DNA of 64,000 nucleotides from Emiliania huxleyi CCMP1516 (taxonomy: Eukaryota; Haptophyta; Isochrysidales; Noelaerhabdaceae), in assembly GCF_000372725.1 (NCBI RefSeq), contig NW_005202428.1:1906859-1970858 (forward strand). Reading direction: 5' to 3'. Each line of letters opens with the position of its first letter. Within the stretch, counting starts at the first letter, position 1. Of the stretch, positions 20,503 to 29,629 are shown one piece after another. The position numbers and the translations under genes are program-made. The notes beneath the pieces were generated by a model. That model was not told the DNA's origin. It was given only the letters and a program-made list of their open reading frames with translations, and searched no databases.

Positions 20503-22622
20503 TCCCCCCCCTCGACGTAGTCGAGTAACTCCCGATCGACGAGAGGAAAGTGTCCCTCAGAGTAGAGAGACTGTGGCTGCTCTACTAAGCCACGAATGAA
20601 GTAGCGGACAGCGTTGCAGGGGCCGTCGGCGATGCTGTCGATGCAGGCGACGGTGCAGAAGCTGGCAGCGCTGATGCCACCGATGTAGGTGACGACGAGA
20701 GAGCCGACGACGCTGTAGAGGCTACAGGCGAGGTCGTCGACACGAGCTCCGGCAGAGAGGCCGAGGCCGCTGGTGCTATCGGCGCCACCGTTGAGTGGAA
20801 CGGCGGCAGAGAGGCCGATGACGTCACCGTCTGCAAGTCGAGCGACGGCGTGACGGCCGACAGCTGAGTCGGCGAAGCAGCCGACGGCGAGGCCATCGGC
20901 GAGGCCGTCGCTGAGCCGAGCGACGGCGAGAGAGCCGTCGGCAAGTCGAGCGACGGCGGGAGAGCCGACAGCGGAGTCGGCGAAGCAGCCGATGGAGAGG
21001 CCATCGGCGAGGCCGTCGCTGAGCCGAGCGACGACGAGAGTGCCGTCTGCAAGTCGAGCGACGGCGTGACGGCCGACAGCTGAGTCGGCGAAGCAGCCGA
21101 CGGAGAGGCCATCGGCGAGGCCGTCGCTGAGCCGAGCGACGGTGAGAGAACCGTCGGCAAGTCGAGCGACGGCGTGACGGCCGACAGCTGAGTCGGCGAA
21201 GCAGCCGGCGGCGAGGCCATCGGCGAGGCCGTCGCTGAGCCGAGCGACGGCGACAGAGCCGTCGGCAAGTCGAGCGACGGCGAGAGAGCCGACAGCGGAG
21301 TCGGCGAAGCAGCCGACGGAGAGGCCATCGGCGAGGCCGTCGCTGAGCCGAGCGACGGCGAGAGAGCCGTCGGCAAGTCGAGCGACGGCGAGAGAGCCGA
21401 CAGCGGAGTCGGCGAAGCAGCCGACGGCGAGGCCATCGGCGAGGCCGTCGCTGAGCCGAGCGACGGCGAGAGAGCCGTCGGCAAGTCGAGCGACGGCGAG
21501 GGAGCCGACAGCGGAGTCGGCGAAGCAGCCGACAGAGAGGCCATCGGCGAGGCCGTCGCTGAGCCGAGCGACGGCGAGAGAGTCGTCGGCAAGTCGAGCG
21601 ACGGCGTGACGGCCGACAGCTGAGTCGGCGAAGCAGCCGACAGAGAGGCCATCGGCGAGGCCGTCGCTGAGCCGAGCGACGGCGAGAGTGCCGTCTGCAA
21701 GTCGAGCGACGGCGTGACGGCCGACAGCTGAGTCGGCGAAGCAGCCGACAGCGAGGCCATCGGCGAGGCCGTCGCTGAGCCGAGCGACGGCGACAGAGCC
21801 GTCGGCAAGTCGAGCGACGGCGAGAGAGCCGACAGCGGAGTCGGCGAAGCAGCCGACGGAGAGGCCATCGGCGAGGCCGTCGCTGAGCCGAGCGACGGCG
21901 AGAGAGCCGTCGGCAAGTCGAGCGACGGCGAGAGAGCCGACAGCGGAGTCGGCGAAGCAGCCGACGGAGAGGCCATCGGCGAGGCCGTCGCTGAGTCGAG
22001 CGACGGTGAGAGAGCCGTCGGCAAGTCGAGCGACGGCGAGGGAGCCGACAGCGGAGTCGGCGAAGCAGCCGACGGAGAGGCCATCGGCGAGGCCGTCGCT
22101 GAGCCGAGCGACGGCGAGAGAGCCGTCGGCAAGTCGAGCGACGGCGAGAGAGCCGACAGCGGAGTCGGCGAAGCAGCCGACGGAGAGGCCATCGGCGAGG
22201 CCGTCGCTGAGCCGAGCGACGGCGAGAGAGCCGTCGGCAAGTCGAGCGACGGCGAGGGAGCCGACAGCGGAGTCAGCGAAGCAGCCGACGGAGAGGCCAT
22301 CGGCGAGGCCGTCGCTGAGCCGAGCGACGGCGAGAGAGCCGTCGGCAAGTCGAGCGACGGCGAGAGAGCCGACAGCGGAGTCGGCGAAGCAGCCGACGGC
22401 GAGGCCATCGGCGAGGCCGTCGCTGAGCCGAGCGACGGCGAGAGAGCCGTCGGCAAGTCGATCACCGGTGGTAACGTCGCAGGCGGACGTCGTAGACCAC
22501 AGCCAGTCTTGATGCGAATAGCGCTGGACGGTAAGCGGTGAAGTGCCAGAGTGCGAGTAGGACTCGGAACGGAATATGGGCGTGTCAGGCATGACCTGAC
22601 GTGGGATAGCGTGTTGGGCCAC
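20376..22622 (-). CDS. LTR-element internal frame A, 36-residue repeats, 748 aa
   Basis: The first Met lies 34 bp inside the element past the 5' LTR, so this is the more likely of two overlapping frames to be translated. A unique leader of ~53 residues (MAQHAIPRQVMPDTPIFRSE at its start) is followed by ~15 repeats alternating LADGSLAVARLSDG and SVGCFADSAVG, then a unique tail ending in the 3' LTR. The repeat alternates hydrophobic residues with Asp-Gly turns and has one Cys per unit, so a solenoid-like fold is possible. I recognise no family. Stop-free repeats can persist by copying alone, so translation is unproven. Confidence 0.4.
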   Translation of the reverse strand: MAQHAIPRQVMPDTPIFRSESYSHSGTSPLTVQRYSHQDWLWSTTSACDVTTGDRLADGSLAVARLSDGLADGLAVGCFADSAVGSLAVARLADGSLAVARLSDGLADGLSVGCFADSAVGSLAVARLADGSLAVARLSDGLADGLSVGCFADSAVGSLAVARLADGSLAVARLSDGLADGLSVGCFADSAVGSLAVARLADGSLTVARLSDGLADGLSVGCFADSAVGSLAVARLADGSLAVARLSDGLADGLSVGCFADSAVGSLAVARLADGSVAVARLSDGLADGLAVGCFADSAVGRHAVARLADGTLAVARLSDGLADGLSVGCFADSAVGRHAVARLADDSLAVARLSDGLADGLSVGCFADSAVGSLAVARLADGSLAVARLSDGLADGLAVGCFADSAVGSLAVARLADGSLAVARLSDGLADGLSVGCFADSAVGSLAVARLADGSVAVARLSDGLADGLAAGCFADSAVGRHAVARLADGSLTVARLSDGLADGLSVGCFADSAVGRHAVARLADGTLVVARLSDGLADGLSIGCFADSAVGSPAVARLADGSLAVARLSDGLADGLAVGCFADSAVGRHAVARLADGDVIGLSAAVPLNGGADSTSGLGLSAGARVDDLACSLYSVVGSLVVTYIGGISAASFCTVACIDSIADGPCNAVRYFIRGLVEQPQSLYSEGHFPLVDRELLDYVEGGDVRATACPGPPCPSLHSHSPSPFWSSARLLRPPSGRFPSFVL
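20503..20513 (-). promoter_or_regulatory. Polypurine tract
   Basis: GAGGGGGGGGA on the minus strand directly precedes the 3' LTR, the expected start site for plus-strand DNA synthesis in reverse transcription. Confidence 0.85.
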
Positions 22623-22834
22623 AAAGGGCTGGCGCGACCAGTCGAGTCGCTGCCACGTGCAAGCCCCACCCGACTGACGGGCAGGCGTGGGGCGCGTCGC
22701 CCGCTTGCTCTAGATGAAACGTCTAAAGGACGAAAGAGGGAAACCGGCCCGACGGCGGGCGGAGAAGACGGGCACTGGACCAGAAAGGACTGGGAGAGTG
22801 TGAATGGAGGGAGGGACACGGTGGACCGGGACAC
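20585..22834 (-). CDS. LTR-element internal frame B, Ser/Pro/Ala repeats, 749 aa
   Basis: Overlaps frame A in another frame of the same strand. It starts inside the 5' LTR (MSRSTVSLPP) and runs through the array as SPSLGSATASPMASPSAASP-type units rich in Ser, Pro and Ala, like a mucin or linker. It ends before the polypurine tract. The frame crosses the primer binding site, so it could be read only if transcription starts upstream within the LTR. I cannot say which frame, if either, is coding. Confidence 0.25.
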   Translation of the reverse strand: MSRSTVSLPPFTLSQSFLVQCPSSPPAVGPVSLFRPLDVSSRASGRRAPRLPVSRVGLARGSDSTGRASPLWPNTLSHVRSCLTRPYSVPSPTRTLALHRLPSSAIRIKTGCGLRRPPATLPPVIDLPTALSPSLGSATASPMASPSAASPTPLSALSPSLDLPTALSPSLGSATASPMASPSAASLTPLSAPSPSLDLPTALSPSLGSATASPMASPSAASPTPLSALSPSLDLPTALSPSLGSATASPMASPSAASPTPLSAPSPSLDLPTALSPSLDSATASPMASPSAASPTPLSALSPSLDLPTALSPSLGSATASPMASPSAASPTPLSALSPSLDLPTALSPSLGSATASPMASLSAASPTQLSAVTPSLDLQTALSPSLGSATASPMASLSAASPTQLSAVTPSLDLPTTLSPSLGSATASPMASLSAASPTPLSAPSPSLDLPTALSPSLGSATASPMASPSAASPTPLSALSPSLDLPTALSPSLGSATASPMASPSAASPTPLSALSPSLDLPTALSPSLGSATASPMASPPAASPTQLSAVTPSLDLPTVLSPSLGSATASPMASPSAASPTQLSAVTPSLDLQTALSSSLGSATASPMASPSAASPTPLSALPPSLDLPTALSPSLGSATASPMASPSAASPTQLSAVTPSLDLQTVTSSASLPPFHSTVAPIAPAASASLPELVSTTSPVASTASSALSSSPTSVASALPASAPSPASTASPTAPATLSATSFVA
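20830..22470 (-). repeat. 108-bp tandem repeat array, 15 copies
   Basis: The anchor GAGTCGGCGAAGCAGC recurs at 20866, 20974, 21082 and every 108 bp up to 22378. One copy has GAGTCAGCG. Units differ by a few substitutions, such as ACAGCGGAG versus ACAGCTGAG. The period is 36 codons, so every frame repeats in register. Confidence 0.95.
22638..22655 (-). promoter_or_regulatory. Primer binding site
   Basis: The minus strand reads TGGCAGCGACTCGACTGG directly after the 5' LTR, so it would pair with a tRNA 3' end finishing in GCTGCCA. Which host tRNA this is cannot be told from this window. Confidence 0.75.
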
Positions 22835-22849
22835 GCGGTGGCTCGGACA
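22656..22849 (-). repeat. 5' LTR
   Basis: A 194-bp repeat identical to 20309-20502 at every base compared. As transcribed (minus strand) it begins TGTCCGAGCC and ends CTTGCACG, so the 3' end departs from the common CA terminus. Confidence 0.92.
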
Positions 22850-22851
22850 GC

Positions 22852-22905
22852 CTTATGCCACCGTTGGCCGTTGCATATCCGGCTATGCGGCAACGGTGGC
22901 ATAAG
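22852..22905. repeat. Hairpin next to the LTR element
   Basis: CTTATGCCACCGTTG (22852-22866) and its exact reverse complement (22891-22905) flank a 24-nt loop with inner pairing GCATA/TATGC. The copy of the target-site duplication at 22850-22854 overlaps its left edge, so the LTR element inserted at the rim of the hairpin. Confidence 0.8.
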
Positions 22906-22911
22906 TACACA

Positions 22912-22972
22912 GAGTTGTTTGGTATTGACCTTACCCGCCTGTAACCTCTCTTTAAGGTATTGCTAAAAATCT
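22912..22972 (-). repeat. Dispersed repeat R3, copy 2
   Basis: Inverted relative to 15183-15238, with an extra short block (GACCTTACC) between the AATACCAA and GGTTACAGGCGG parts. Confidence 0.8.
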
Positions 22973-23215
22973 CTCTCTCATAAGTAAGGCAACTGTCAAC
23001 TGTGAACTGATACACCGTCGCAACCGTCGCAAAACTGCATTCTGGACACAGTCGCAACCGTCGCACCACACAGGGATTTCATTGGAAGAAGGTGTGTTGC
23101 TAGCCGTCGCCCGCTTGTGCGACACGCGATTTCTTCCGAAACACCGCTCTGACAGGGAAAAAGCTCCGCTGGCGCTTCGGCCTGCTATTGCTGCTGGCGG
23201 GCCACATCACCCACC

Positions 23216-25662
23216 ATGCTCGCGCGAGCGCCGCTCCGCCTCGCGTCCATATTGTTGCTCCAGCCGTGCTGCCCGCTCCTCATCCCAGGCCTGCAGCGCG
23301 AATACCTCGAGGGTGAGGAGCTGCCAATGCGAGTGGCGAAGCTGATGTCGACGAGGACACTGGTGCCCTTCTCATACTACTCGCTCGCGCAGTGCACGCC
23401 GCGCTCGCTCGAGGCGGCGGCAGAGAACTTGGGCGAGGTTCTGCATGGCGACCGCATCTTCAACGCACCCTTCGAGCTCCGCCTGCGCCGGCCGCGCGCA
23501 CTGGCGCTGTGCCGGCTGCTGCTCGACCCTCAGGAGAGGGAGTTGTGGGTGGCGCGTATCCGCGAGGGCTACCGCGCGCATCTGCTGCTCGACAACCTGC
23601 CGGTTGGCACGCGCCGCCCACGCGATGGAGCGGCGCCGCTGCTCGAGCGCGGCTACCTGCTCGGCGCGGCGGCGCCGGACGGTGCGATCGTGCACAACCA
23701 CCTGCACTTCACAGTGCGGTACCACCTGCCGTCGCCTTCCGTGACGACGGGCGAGGCGTGGAGAGGGAGCGGGCGGAGGGCGAGGATCGTCGGCTTCGAG
23801 GTCGAGCCGTCGTCGCGCGGCTACACGCACGCCGCCCGCTGGCCCGACGACTCGGAGGGAGAGGCGCGCTCTCCTGGATGCGGGAACACCGACCCGCGTA
23901 CTCCGAGTAGCACTCGAGAGGGCACGGATTCGGCTGTACTCCGCTGTCACGCCCGGGCCTCGGTGTACTCGTGGCGCAGGCCGGCTCTGCAGTCGACGTG
24001 CTCAACTTGTCTCCAGCAGAGGTTGGGCTGTCGCACGATGGTACGTCTCCGATGGTGCTGCGGCGGCGGGGAGGGAAGCCGGTCGAGCTCATCTTCACGT
24101 ACAACGTGACGTACGCCCTCTCGGAGGTGCCGTACTCCTCGAGGTGGGACAACTACCTCATGCTCGAGGAGGGGTCGCAGGCTCACCGGCTCGAGATCGC
24201 TCGAGATCGCTCGAGATCGCCCGAGATCGCGCGAGAGCAAGCGAGACCACGCGAGAGCAAGCGAGACCACCGGCCGCAGGTGCACTGGCTCTCGCTCTGC
24301 GGCTCGCTCGCCCTCTCGCTGCTACTCGCCTCCTTGGTCGCCGCAATCATGCTCGCGACGGTGCGGCGGGACTTGCAAAAGTACAACGCCATCGACGCCG
24401 ACGACGACCTCGTCGAGGCGAGACGCGCCTGCCCCGGCGCAGCGGACGCTTGCTCACCGCGGTTGTGGAATAGGTCGGATGGAAGTACACCCACGCAGAC
24501 GTCCTCCGCCCGCCGGCGGGTCCGCTCTCCCTCTCGTGCGCGCTCGGCGCCGCCGTCCAGCTGATCTGCTCCGGCGCCGCCGCGGCGCTCCTCGCATCGG
24601 ACCGCGACGCCGGGGGTCGCCACGGGCGCCGCGTGCATCGCGGTAGGCGCCGTCACGCTCGCCCTCGCCCTCCTCGGCGTCATCTCGCCCACGGCGCGCG
24701 GCAGGCTCCATCGCCTGATTTCTTCTCTCCTATCGCGATGTCTTTCCCGCTCAGCGCCGCTAATTTCGCTTTTCCAGGCTCCTCACCGCCGCCCTCCTCC
24801 TCCTCTGCCTTTCCGCCGTGCCGGCCGGCTACGTCGCCGCCCGCCTCTACCGCCAGATCGACGGTTCGCACCCGTATGCGCTGATCGGCGCGCTCTCGTT
24901 TGCGCTTCCCGGCTCCGTCTTTGCCGCCTTCACCGCCCTCGATCTCGTGCTGTGGGCGCGCGGCGCAACCTCCGCCGTCCCGCTCACCACGCTCCTTGCG
25001 CTGCTGCTGCTCTGGCCCGGGCTGCACGCGCTCTCTCGACACTTCCAGGACACGGCCGTGACATGTCTGTGACACGTCCCACAGGCTCGGGCTGCACGTG
25101 CCTCTCCTCGCGACTGGCGCCCGCGACCGGCCTTCGGGCGGCTTGGACTCGCCCACGGCCCTCCCTTGTGAGCCCTCCCGGCGCTTGCCTGCAGGCGCCT
25201 CCCTCGGCTTCCGGCAGCCGCGCGCCGAGGACCCGTGCTTCACCAACCTGATCCCGCGCCAGATCCCCACGCAGCCACTGTGGGCGCGATGCAGCCCCGC
25301 CCTCTCTGCCACCTCTCGCCCCGCACCTGCTCAACGTTATGCTGCCGCACACACGCCTCCTCCGCTCTACGTTTTGCGCCGCAGCCCGTCCTGCGCCGAC
25401 CGCCCACACGAACGCTGCTCGCGCCGAGCAGGCGCATCCCCTCGTCGCCGCCCTGTCTGGCGGGCTCCTCCCGTTCGGCTCGGCCGCCATCGAGCTCTCC
25501 TCGCTCTACTCGTCAGCGTGGAACGGGCGCATCTACTCGCTCTTCGGTTTCCTGTTCCTCACGGCGACGACGACGGCGCTCATCTGCGCAGAGGTTGGCG
25601 TCGTGCTCTGCTACTTTCAGGTGAGAAGGCTTTGCCCGCTCCTTGCCATCACCCTTTGGTGA

Positions 25663-25725
<63 letters not shown>

Positions 25726-26002
25726 CTCCCCATGGCTCGTGTGCCCGCAGCTCTGCCGCGAGGACTACCGCTGGTGGTGGCGCTCCTTCGCGCATACCGG
25801 CTCCTGCGGCCTCTACTTCTTCTTGCACGCCGCTGCATACGCCCACAGCGAGCTTCATCTCTCCGGGCCCACCGCCATCGCAATCTATTACGGCTACACC
25901 GCCGCCGCCTCAGCCGCGCTGTCCCTCGTGACGGGCGGGGTCAGCTTCGTCGCCTGCTTTTGGTTTGTCCGCTCCATCTTTGCTGCAGTCAAGGTCGACT
26001 AG
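23216..26002 (+). CDS. TM9SF: Nonaspanin (TM9SF / EMP70 family)
   Basis: Ten exons (23216-23863, 23980-24180, 24280-24417, 24474-24573, 24647-24704, 24778-25014, 25085-25116, 25195-25283, 25432-25620, 25751-26002) give 647 residues, the usual family size. A signal peptide precedes the lumenal domain (YLEGEELPMRVAKLMSTRT, then LGEVLHGDRIFNAPFE and VGFEVEP). The membrane domain shows FTYNVTYALSEVPYSSRWD, VHWLSLCGSLALS, GWKYTHADVLRPP, AGYVAARLY, NLIPRQIPTQPLW, LLPFGSAAIELSSLY and EDYRWWWRSF. The C-terminus AAVKVD is the family's KxD/E COPI-binding signal for Golgi retention. TM9SF proteins act in endomembrane sorting. Eight introns have GC donors and one (25621-25750) has GT. Confidence 0.96.
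25663..25722 (+). repeat. (CA)n microsatellite in a TM9SF intron
   Basis: About 30 CA units inside the last intron (25621-25750), the only GT-donor intron of this gene. Confidence 0.95.
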
Positions 26003-26503
26003 CTCTGAGGAGCGACTCTTGACACACAATAACGGACAGACGTGGCACACATTGCAAGCGGGGCCGGCACACTCTGGTGTGTAGCATAGTTTGCCGCTGC
26101 AGCTATTTGTTACAGAAACTTGTCTTGAGCAGATTAGGATGTTTCATGTTACACAGTCACAGAAACTTGAAGTTTAATGTGCAGAGAGAATTGGCTCTAC
26201 GTAAGTAACAACCCAAGGCGCAAGGGGCGACAGAGCGTGGAGGCTGGAGCCCCGTGGTGGTGCTGCGCTGGTGTCACGTGTCAGCTGGGAGCTGGAGTGC
26301 ACAACACCAACAAAATAGGTAAAGCCGAATGGGGTGCACCCCAAGCGCCAGGGCGACGCTCGATGAATCGTCCCCCCCTGGACCTCCCCTCCGAATACGT
26401 ACTGGCTATTCCTGGCTGAACGCGCGACAAAGACAAACCAGAAATGCGGATGCCATCGATTAATGTATGAAGGACGATAGACGAGCTGAACCGTCTTCAA
26501 GCT
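26003..26503. other. Convergent intergenic region
   Basis: Lies between the 3' ends of TM9SF and the metacaspase. No gene was recognised. Confidence 0.4.
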
Positions 26504-28382
26504 TCAACCCTTTAAGTTGAGCTTCTTGTCCAGAGCCGCGAAACAGGCTTTTACTTCCTCGTTCGTCGAAGCTGTTTTGCCCGTCTGCTTGCTCTTCGAA
26601 CCCAGGGTCCTGATGCTAGCCTTGAGCGCGTTATACTCCGCATGTGGGAAGGCGTCGCAATCACTGGTCTTGATCTTGGTTGTGGGGGTCGACCCCCGCC
26701 CGGTCTTCACAAAGGTGAGCAAAAAGTTCAACCGCGCGTTCTTCTTCTTTTCCTTTTGCAAAGCCTTGGCCGTTGTGTCCGTGGACACTGCCGGGGTGAG
26801 CGAACGTATCTTCCCTGCCGACGAGACGATGAGGCTGTCCTCCTCCGTGAACTCGCGGTTCGAATGCATGCCAATGGTTTGCGGCATGCCCTGCTCGTCT
26901 GCATAAGTCTGCATCTTGACGAGCACCTGCGGCGGTGGATGGTCGGCGTGACGGACGGGAGGGGGGAGGGAGCGGAGCTCCGCCCTGTGCCAGGGTCGGG
27001 CGTACGTTGGCCGGCCCCGCCATCTTGCTGTATGTTTTCAAGAAGGCCGTGGTGCAGATGCCGCCGGCCTCCGTCTCGTAGGCAGACTCGTCATCCTTAG
27101 CGGCCGAGATGCAAAAGATGGAGCCCATGCCCTTGCCGTCGTCATAGCTGGTGTAGTACGCCGGGTCATACTCGGGGTTCACGTGTGCCTTCTCGATGAG
27201 CGCGAACGGAAGGTCGAGAATCGTCCCTGCGTCGAAGGTGTCGGCATGAGGTCAGCGTCCCTCAGTCTCACCGGGGTTGGAGGCAGCTACTGCAGCTTTG
27301 GGCATCGTCGGGCGATGCGGCGCTTGCTTTGAGCTTCCCACACACACTGGCGACGGCCCCAGACTCCTCCTTGAGATCTGGGCGATCTCGTCCAGTTCTC
27401 ACCCGAGTGGCAGCAGTCCATAAAAAACATGAGGGCCGAGCCTGTTCAGCGGTCAAGACGTGTGAAGCGCGAGGCTGACCGGTCCGTGAAGAGCACCTTC
27501 CACCACGCCGTTTTTGAACTTGACAGTCTGCTTGAGGGTGTCGTCGCGGAGCATCCCGCCATCGGGGTCGCTACTGTTGCTCTCAAAGTCGCACGGCGCC
27601 ATTGCCTCGTCCTCCTCGTCCACTTCGTGCGTGTCGCCGGTGACTTTGATGTTGACGCCTGTGCGCACCCCACGGGACGGTAAGTCTTGAGCAGACCCGT
27701 GAGTCCGGCCGCTTGCAATCGACTGACTCCGCCGTTGCGCGCCGCTACGTACGGTGGGTGTGGAAAGTGGGAGCAGGATGCGGGGAGGCGAGTGGAGGGC
27801 CGCGCCGTGGCCCGAGTATGTCACCCAGCCCATCCGCTCCGGCTCCTCGCTGAGCCACGCGCAAAGGTCCTCGAGCTCGTTGAGGATATTCTGCTTGGTG
27901 GGGTGCATTCGCCCATCTGGTCGGTCCTTGCCGTTCTTGTACGGCGCGTGCTTGCCGTTGCTCCACAGCTTTGCGTCCGTGTTGATTTCCGACAGCGTGT
28001 CAGGTGATTGGTCGGTCAGGTAGTGCACGTCGTATGTCATTTCGAGAAGGACGTCGACGAGCTTCTGCTGGTCCACGTGCGTGCCCGACAGCGTGTAGCT
28101 CTTTCCTGGGTACTCGCAGCAGATGCAGAGTGCCCTCCGGTTCACACCCCGTGTGTTTCCGGGCAAAGGTAAAGCGGCCCACGGCCATGTGGTGAAGTCG
28201 TGCTCTGCGTCGGACTTGAGGCCGTTGTAGCCTCTAGCCTCGACAGTTGGAGTCGCGTCGTTCCCTTGCACCATGCCCCCCACCTGGTCAGCTACGCCTT
28301 GAGCCACGCCCCCCGCCTGGTCAGCTACGCCTTGAACCACGCCCCCCACCTGGTCAGCTACGCCAGCAGCCCACCCGCCCAC
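26504..28382 (-). CDS. Metacaspase (C14 caspase-like cysteine protease)
   Basis: Exons 27806-28382, 27497-27658, 27403-27441, 27021-27226 and 26504-26926 give 468 residues in phase. After a repetitive N-terminus (three copies of an 11-residue GVADQVGGVVQ unit), it reads RRALCICCEY, LSGTHVDQQKLVDVLLE and VTYSGHG, with the catalytic His. Then come the acidic insertion VTGDTHEVDEEDEAMAPCDF and MDCCHSGTILDLPFA, with the catalytic Cys. ISAAKDDESAYE and a C-terminal lobe end the protein. Metacaspases cleave after Arg/Lys, often need Ca2+ and act in stress, cell death and protein clearance; in algae they are linked to culture decline. No p20-p10 linker of type II length is evident, so a type I or III-like form is likely. 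Confidence 0.93.
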
Positions 28383-28969
28383 ATCTACATTCGGTACACA
28401 TGCACAGGAGGGAGAGGAGAGATTGAGCAGCGCACACGTGGAGTGGGCTCAAGGGAATGTGGTCAGTGGTGCAGCGGGTGCACCTGGCCAGCCCATGGCA
28501 AATTGCACCAGCCCGCTGCCCTGCCCCAAAGCGTCGGCCTCGGTCGCGAAGGAGGGACGATCGGAGCGACGCAATAGCGGGATTGCGTTATTGCGGGGCC
28601 GTCGTAGACGGATCGGTTTTCTTTTCCGTTTAGCTTGTGGGACGACGCCGGCTGCACCGCCGACCGAGGGACGGGACTCGGGTCGTGCAGATGGTATCTC
28701 TTGCTCTGCTCTCCGTCTCGTGTGTCTCATGGATCATGGTCATGGCTCATGGTCATGCACGGCATGCTATCCTCGACCTCGTTCCTGCCGATTCGTTTCC
28801 AAGTAGCAAGTAAGAAGTAACAAGTATCACCTATCATATCAGTTTTCCCCCTCTTCCGACTTCCCCCTGACGCGAAATTCTTGCGCTCACTCTTTTACAT
28901 GTTACATTCATAATTTGTGGTAAGAAAGACTAAATTGGATCACTTTATGGGAGACACCCTCACGAGGGC
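28383..28969. other. No supported gene
   Basis: Upstream of the metacaspase start and beyond the 3' end of the SET gene. A TATA-like element is not evident and no gene was recognised. Confidence 0.4.
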
Positions 28970-29566
28970 TCATCCTCCATGCTCTGCGGCAACGGCAGCG
29001 GGAGGCCCCAGTGGGTCGATGCCTCGTGCCCGCCAGTAGGCCTGGCCGTATGCCGCGTACACCTCTTCGCCTGGCAGAATGGTCCGCGTGGCCACGAGGC
29101 GCGCTCGCCGCTCCGCTCTGCTCTTTACAAAGCGCGCGTTGAGGCAGTCTCTGTCGAAGTGGTCGTTGACGTAGCGGGCGGGAGCATCGAGTGCGAAGCG
29201 CGCCTGCGGGGTGGCCACAGGGCTTTGCGGCAGGCGGGAGGGCAGAGCGAGGCGGGAGGCAGCTCGCACGTCCACGTGCGCATTGAGACCGAACCCGCCC
29301 ATAAGGTAGTCACGGTTGGACAGCCTCGTCGCCTCCACCAGACTCAGCACTCGACCATAGTAGAGTCCGAGCACCTCGCCCACGACAAAGCGGCGCGTCG
29401 TGAATAATCCGTCGCCTGCACCATCGATGCGGCTCGGCCGCACCTCCACTCCCTGCCACCAGCTCCGGACCGCCGGTCGACGTCGGGAGCGAATGTGGAG
29501 AGCAGCTACCAGGGCTGCGCCGGCGCCCACGCTCGCTGCGGTTGCCACCCACCAGCTCACCATCAA
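28970..29566 (-). CDS. SET-domain protein, 198 aa
   Basis: A single exon. An N-terminal hydrophobic anchor or signal (VSWWVATAASVGAGAALVAA) precedes a compact SET domain: DGAGDGLFTTRRFVVGEVLG at its start, GLYYGRV, then ARYVNDHFDRDCLNARFV (the RxxNH-like block, here VNDHF) and LPGEEVYAAYG. SET proteins methylate lysines of histones or other proteins using S-adenosylmethionine. The hydrophobic N-terminus argues against a histone role and suggests an organelle or membrane-bound methyltransferase. The NHS block is altered (NDHF), so activity should not be assumed. Confidence 0.8.
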   Translation of the reverse strand: MMVSWWVATAASVGAGAALVAALHIRSRRRPAVRSWWQGVEVRPSRIDGAGDGLFTTRRFVVGEVLGLYYGRVLSLVEATRLSNRDYLMGGFGLNAHVDVRAASRLALPSRLPQSPVATPQARFALDAPARYVNDHFDRDCLNARFVKSRAERRARLVATRTILPGEEVYAAYGQAYWRARGIDPLGPPAAVAAEHGG

Positions 29567-29629
29567 TACAAAAAAATTCGGAGTGTAGAGTTTTGCCTAC
29601 TCGCTGCACCTCAGTCTACGTCTCTAAGC

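Larger units (their letters stand above)
20309..22849 (-). mobile_element. Non-autonomous LTR retrotransposon with 108-bp tandem repeats
   Basis: Two identical 194-bp direct repeats (20309-20502 and 22656-22849) bound 2541 bp. The 5-bp string GCCTT stands just outside each end (20304-20308 and 22850-22854) as a target-site duplication. Read on the minus strand, the LTR starts TGTCCGAGCC. It is followed without a gap by a primer-binding-site-like TGGCAGCGACTCGACTGG, and the 3' LTR is preceded without a gap by the purine tract GAGGGGGGGGA. These are the diagnostic parts of an LTR element. No gag, protease, RT or integrase is visible; the interior is mainly 15 copies of a 108-bp unit. LTR identity means recent insertion. 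Confidence 0.92.

Noticed and set aside
20830..22470. CRISPR array
   Set aside because: Units are contiguous 108-bp tandem repeats without spacers, inside an LTR element in a eukaryotic genome.
22006..22512. Plus-strand 168-residue frame in the 108-bp array
   Set aside because: It is interrupted by TGA in the GCTGAGTCGG variant units and opposite to the element's orientation.
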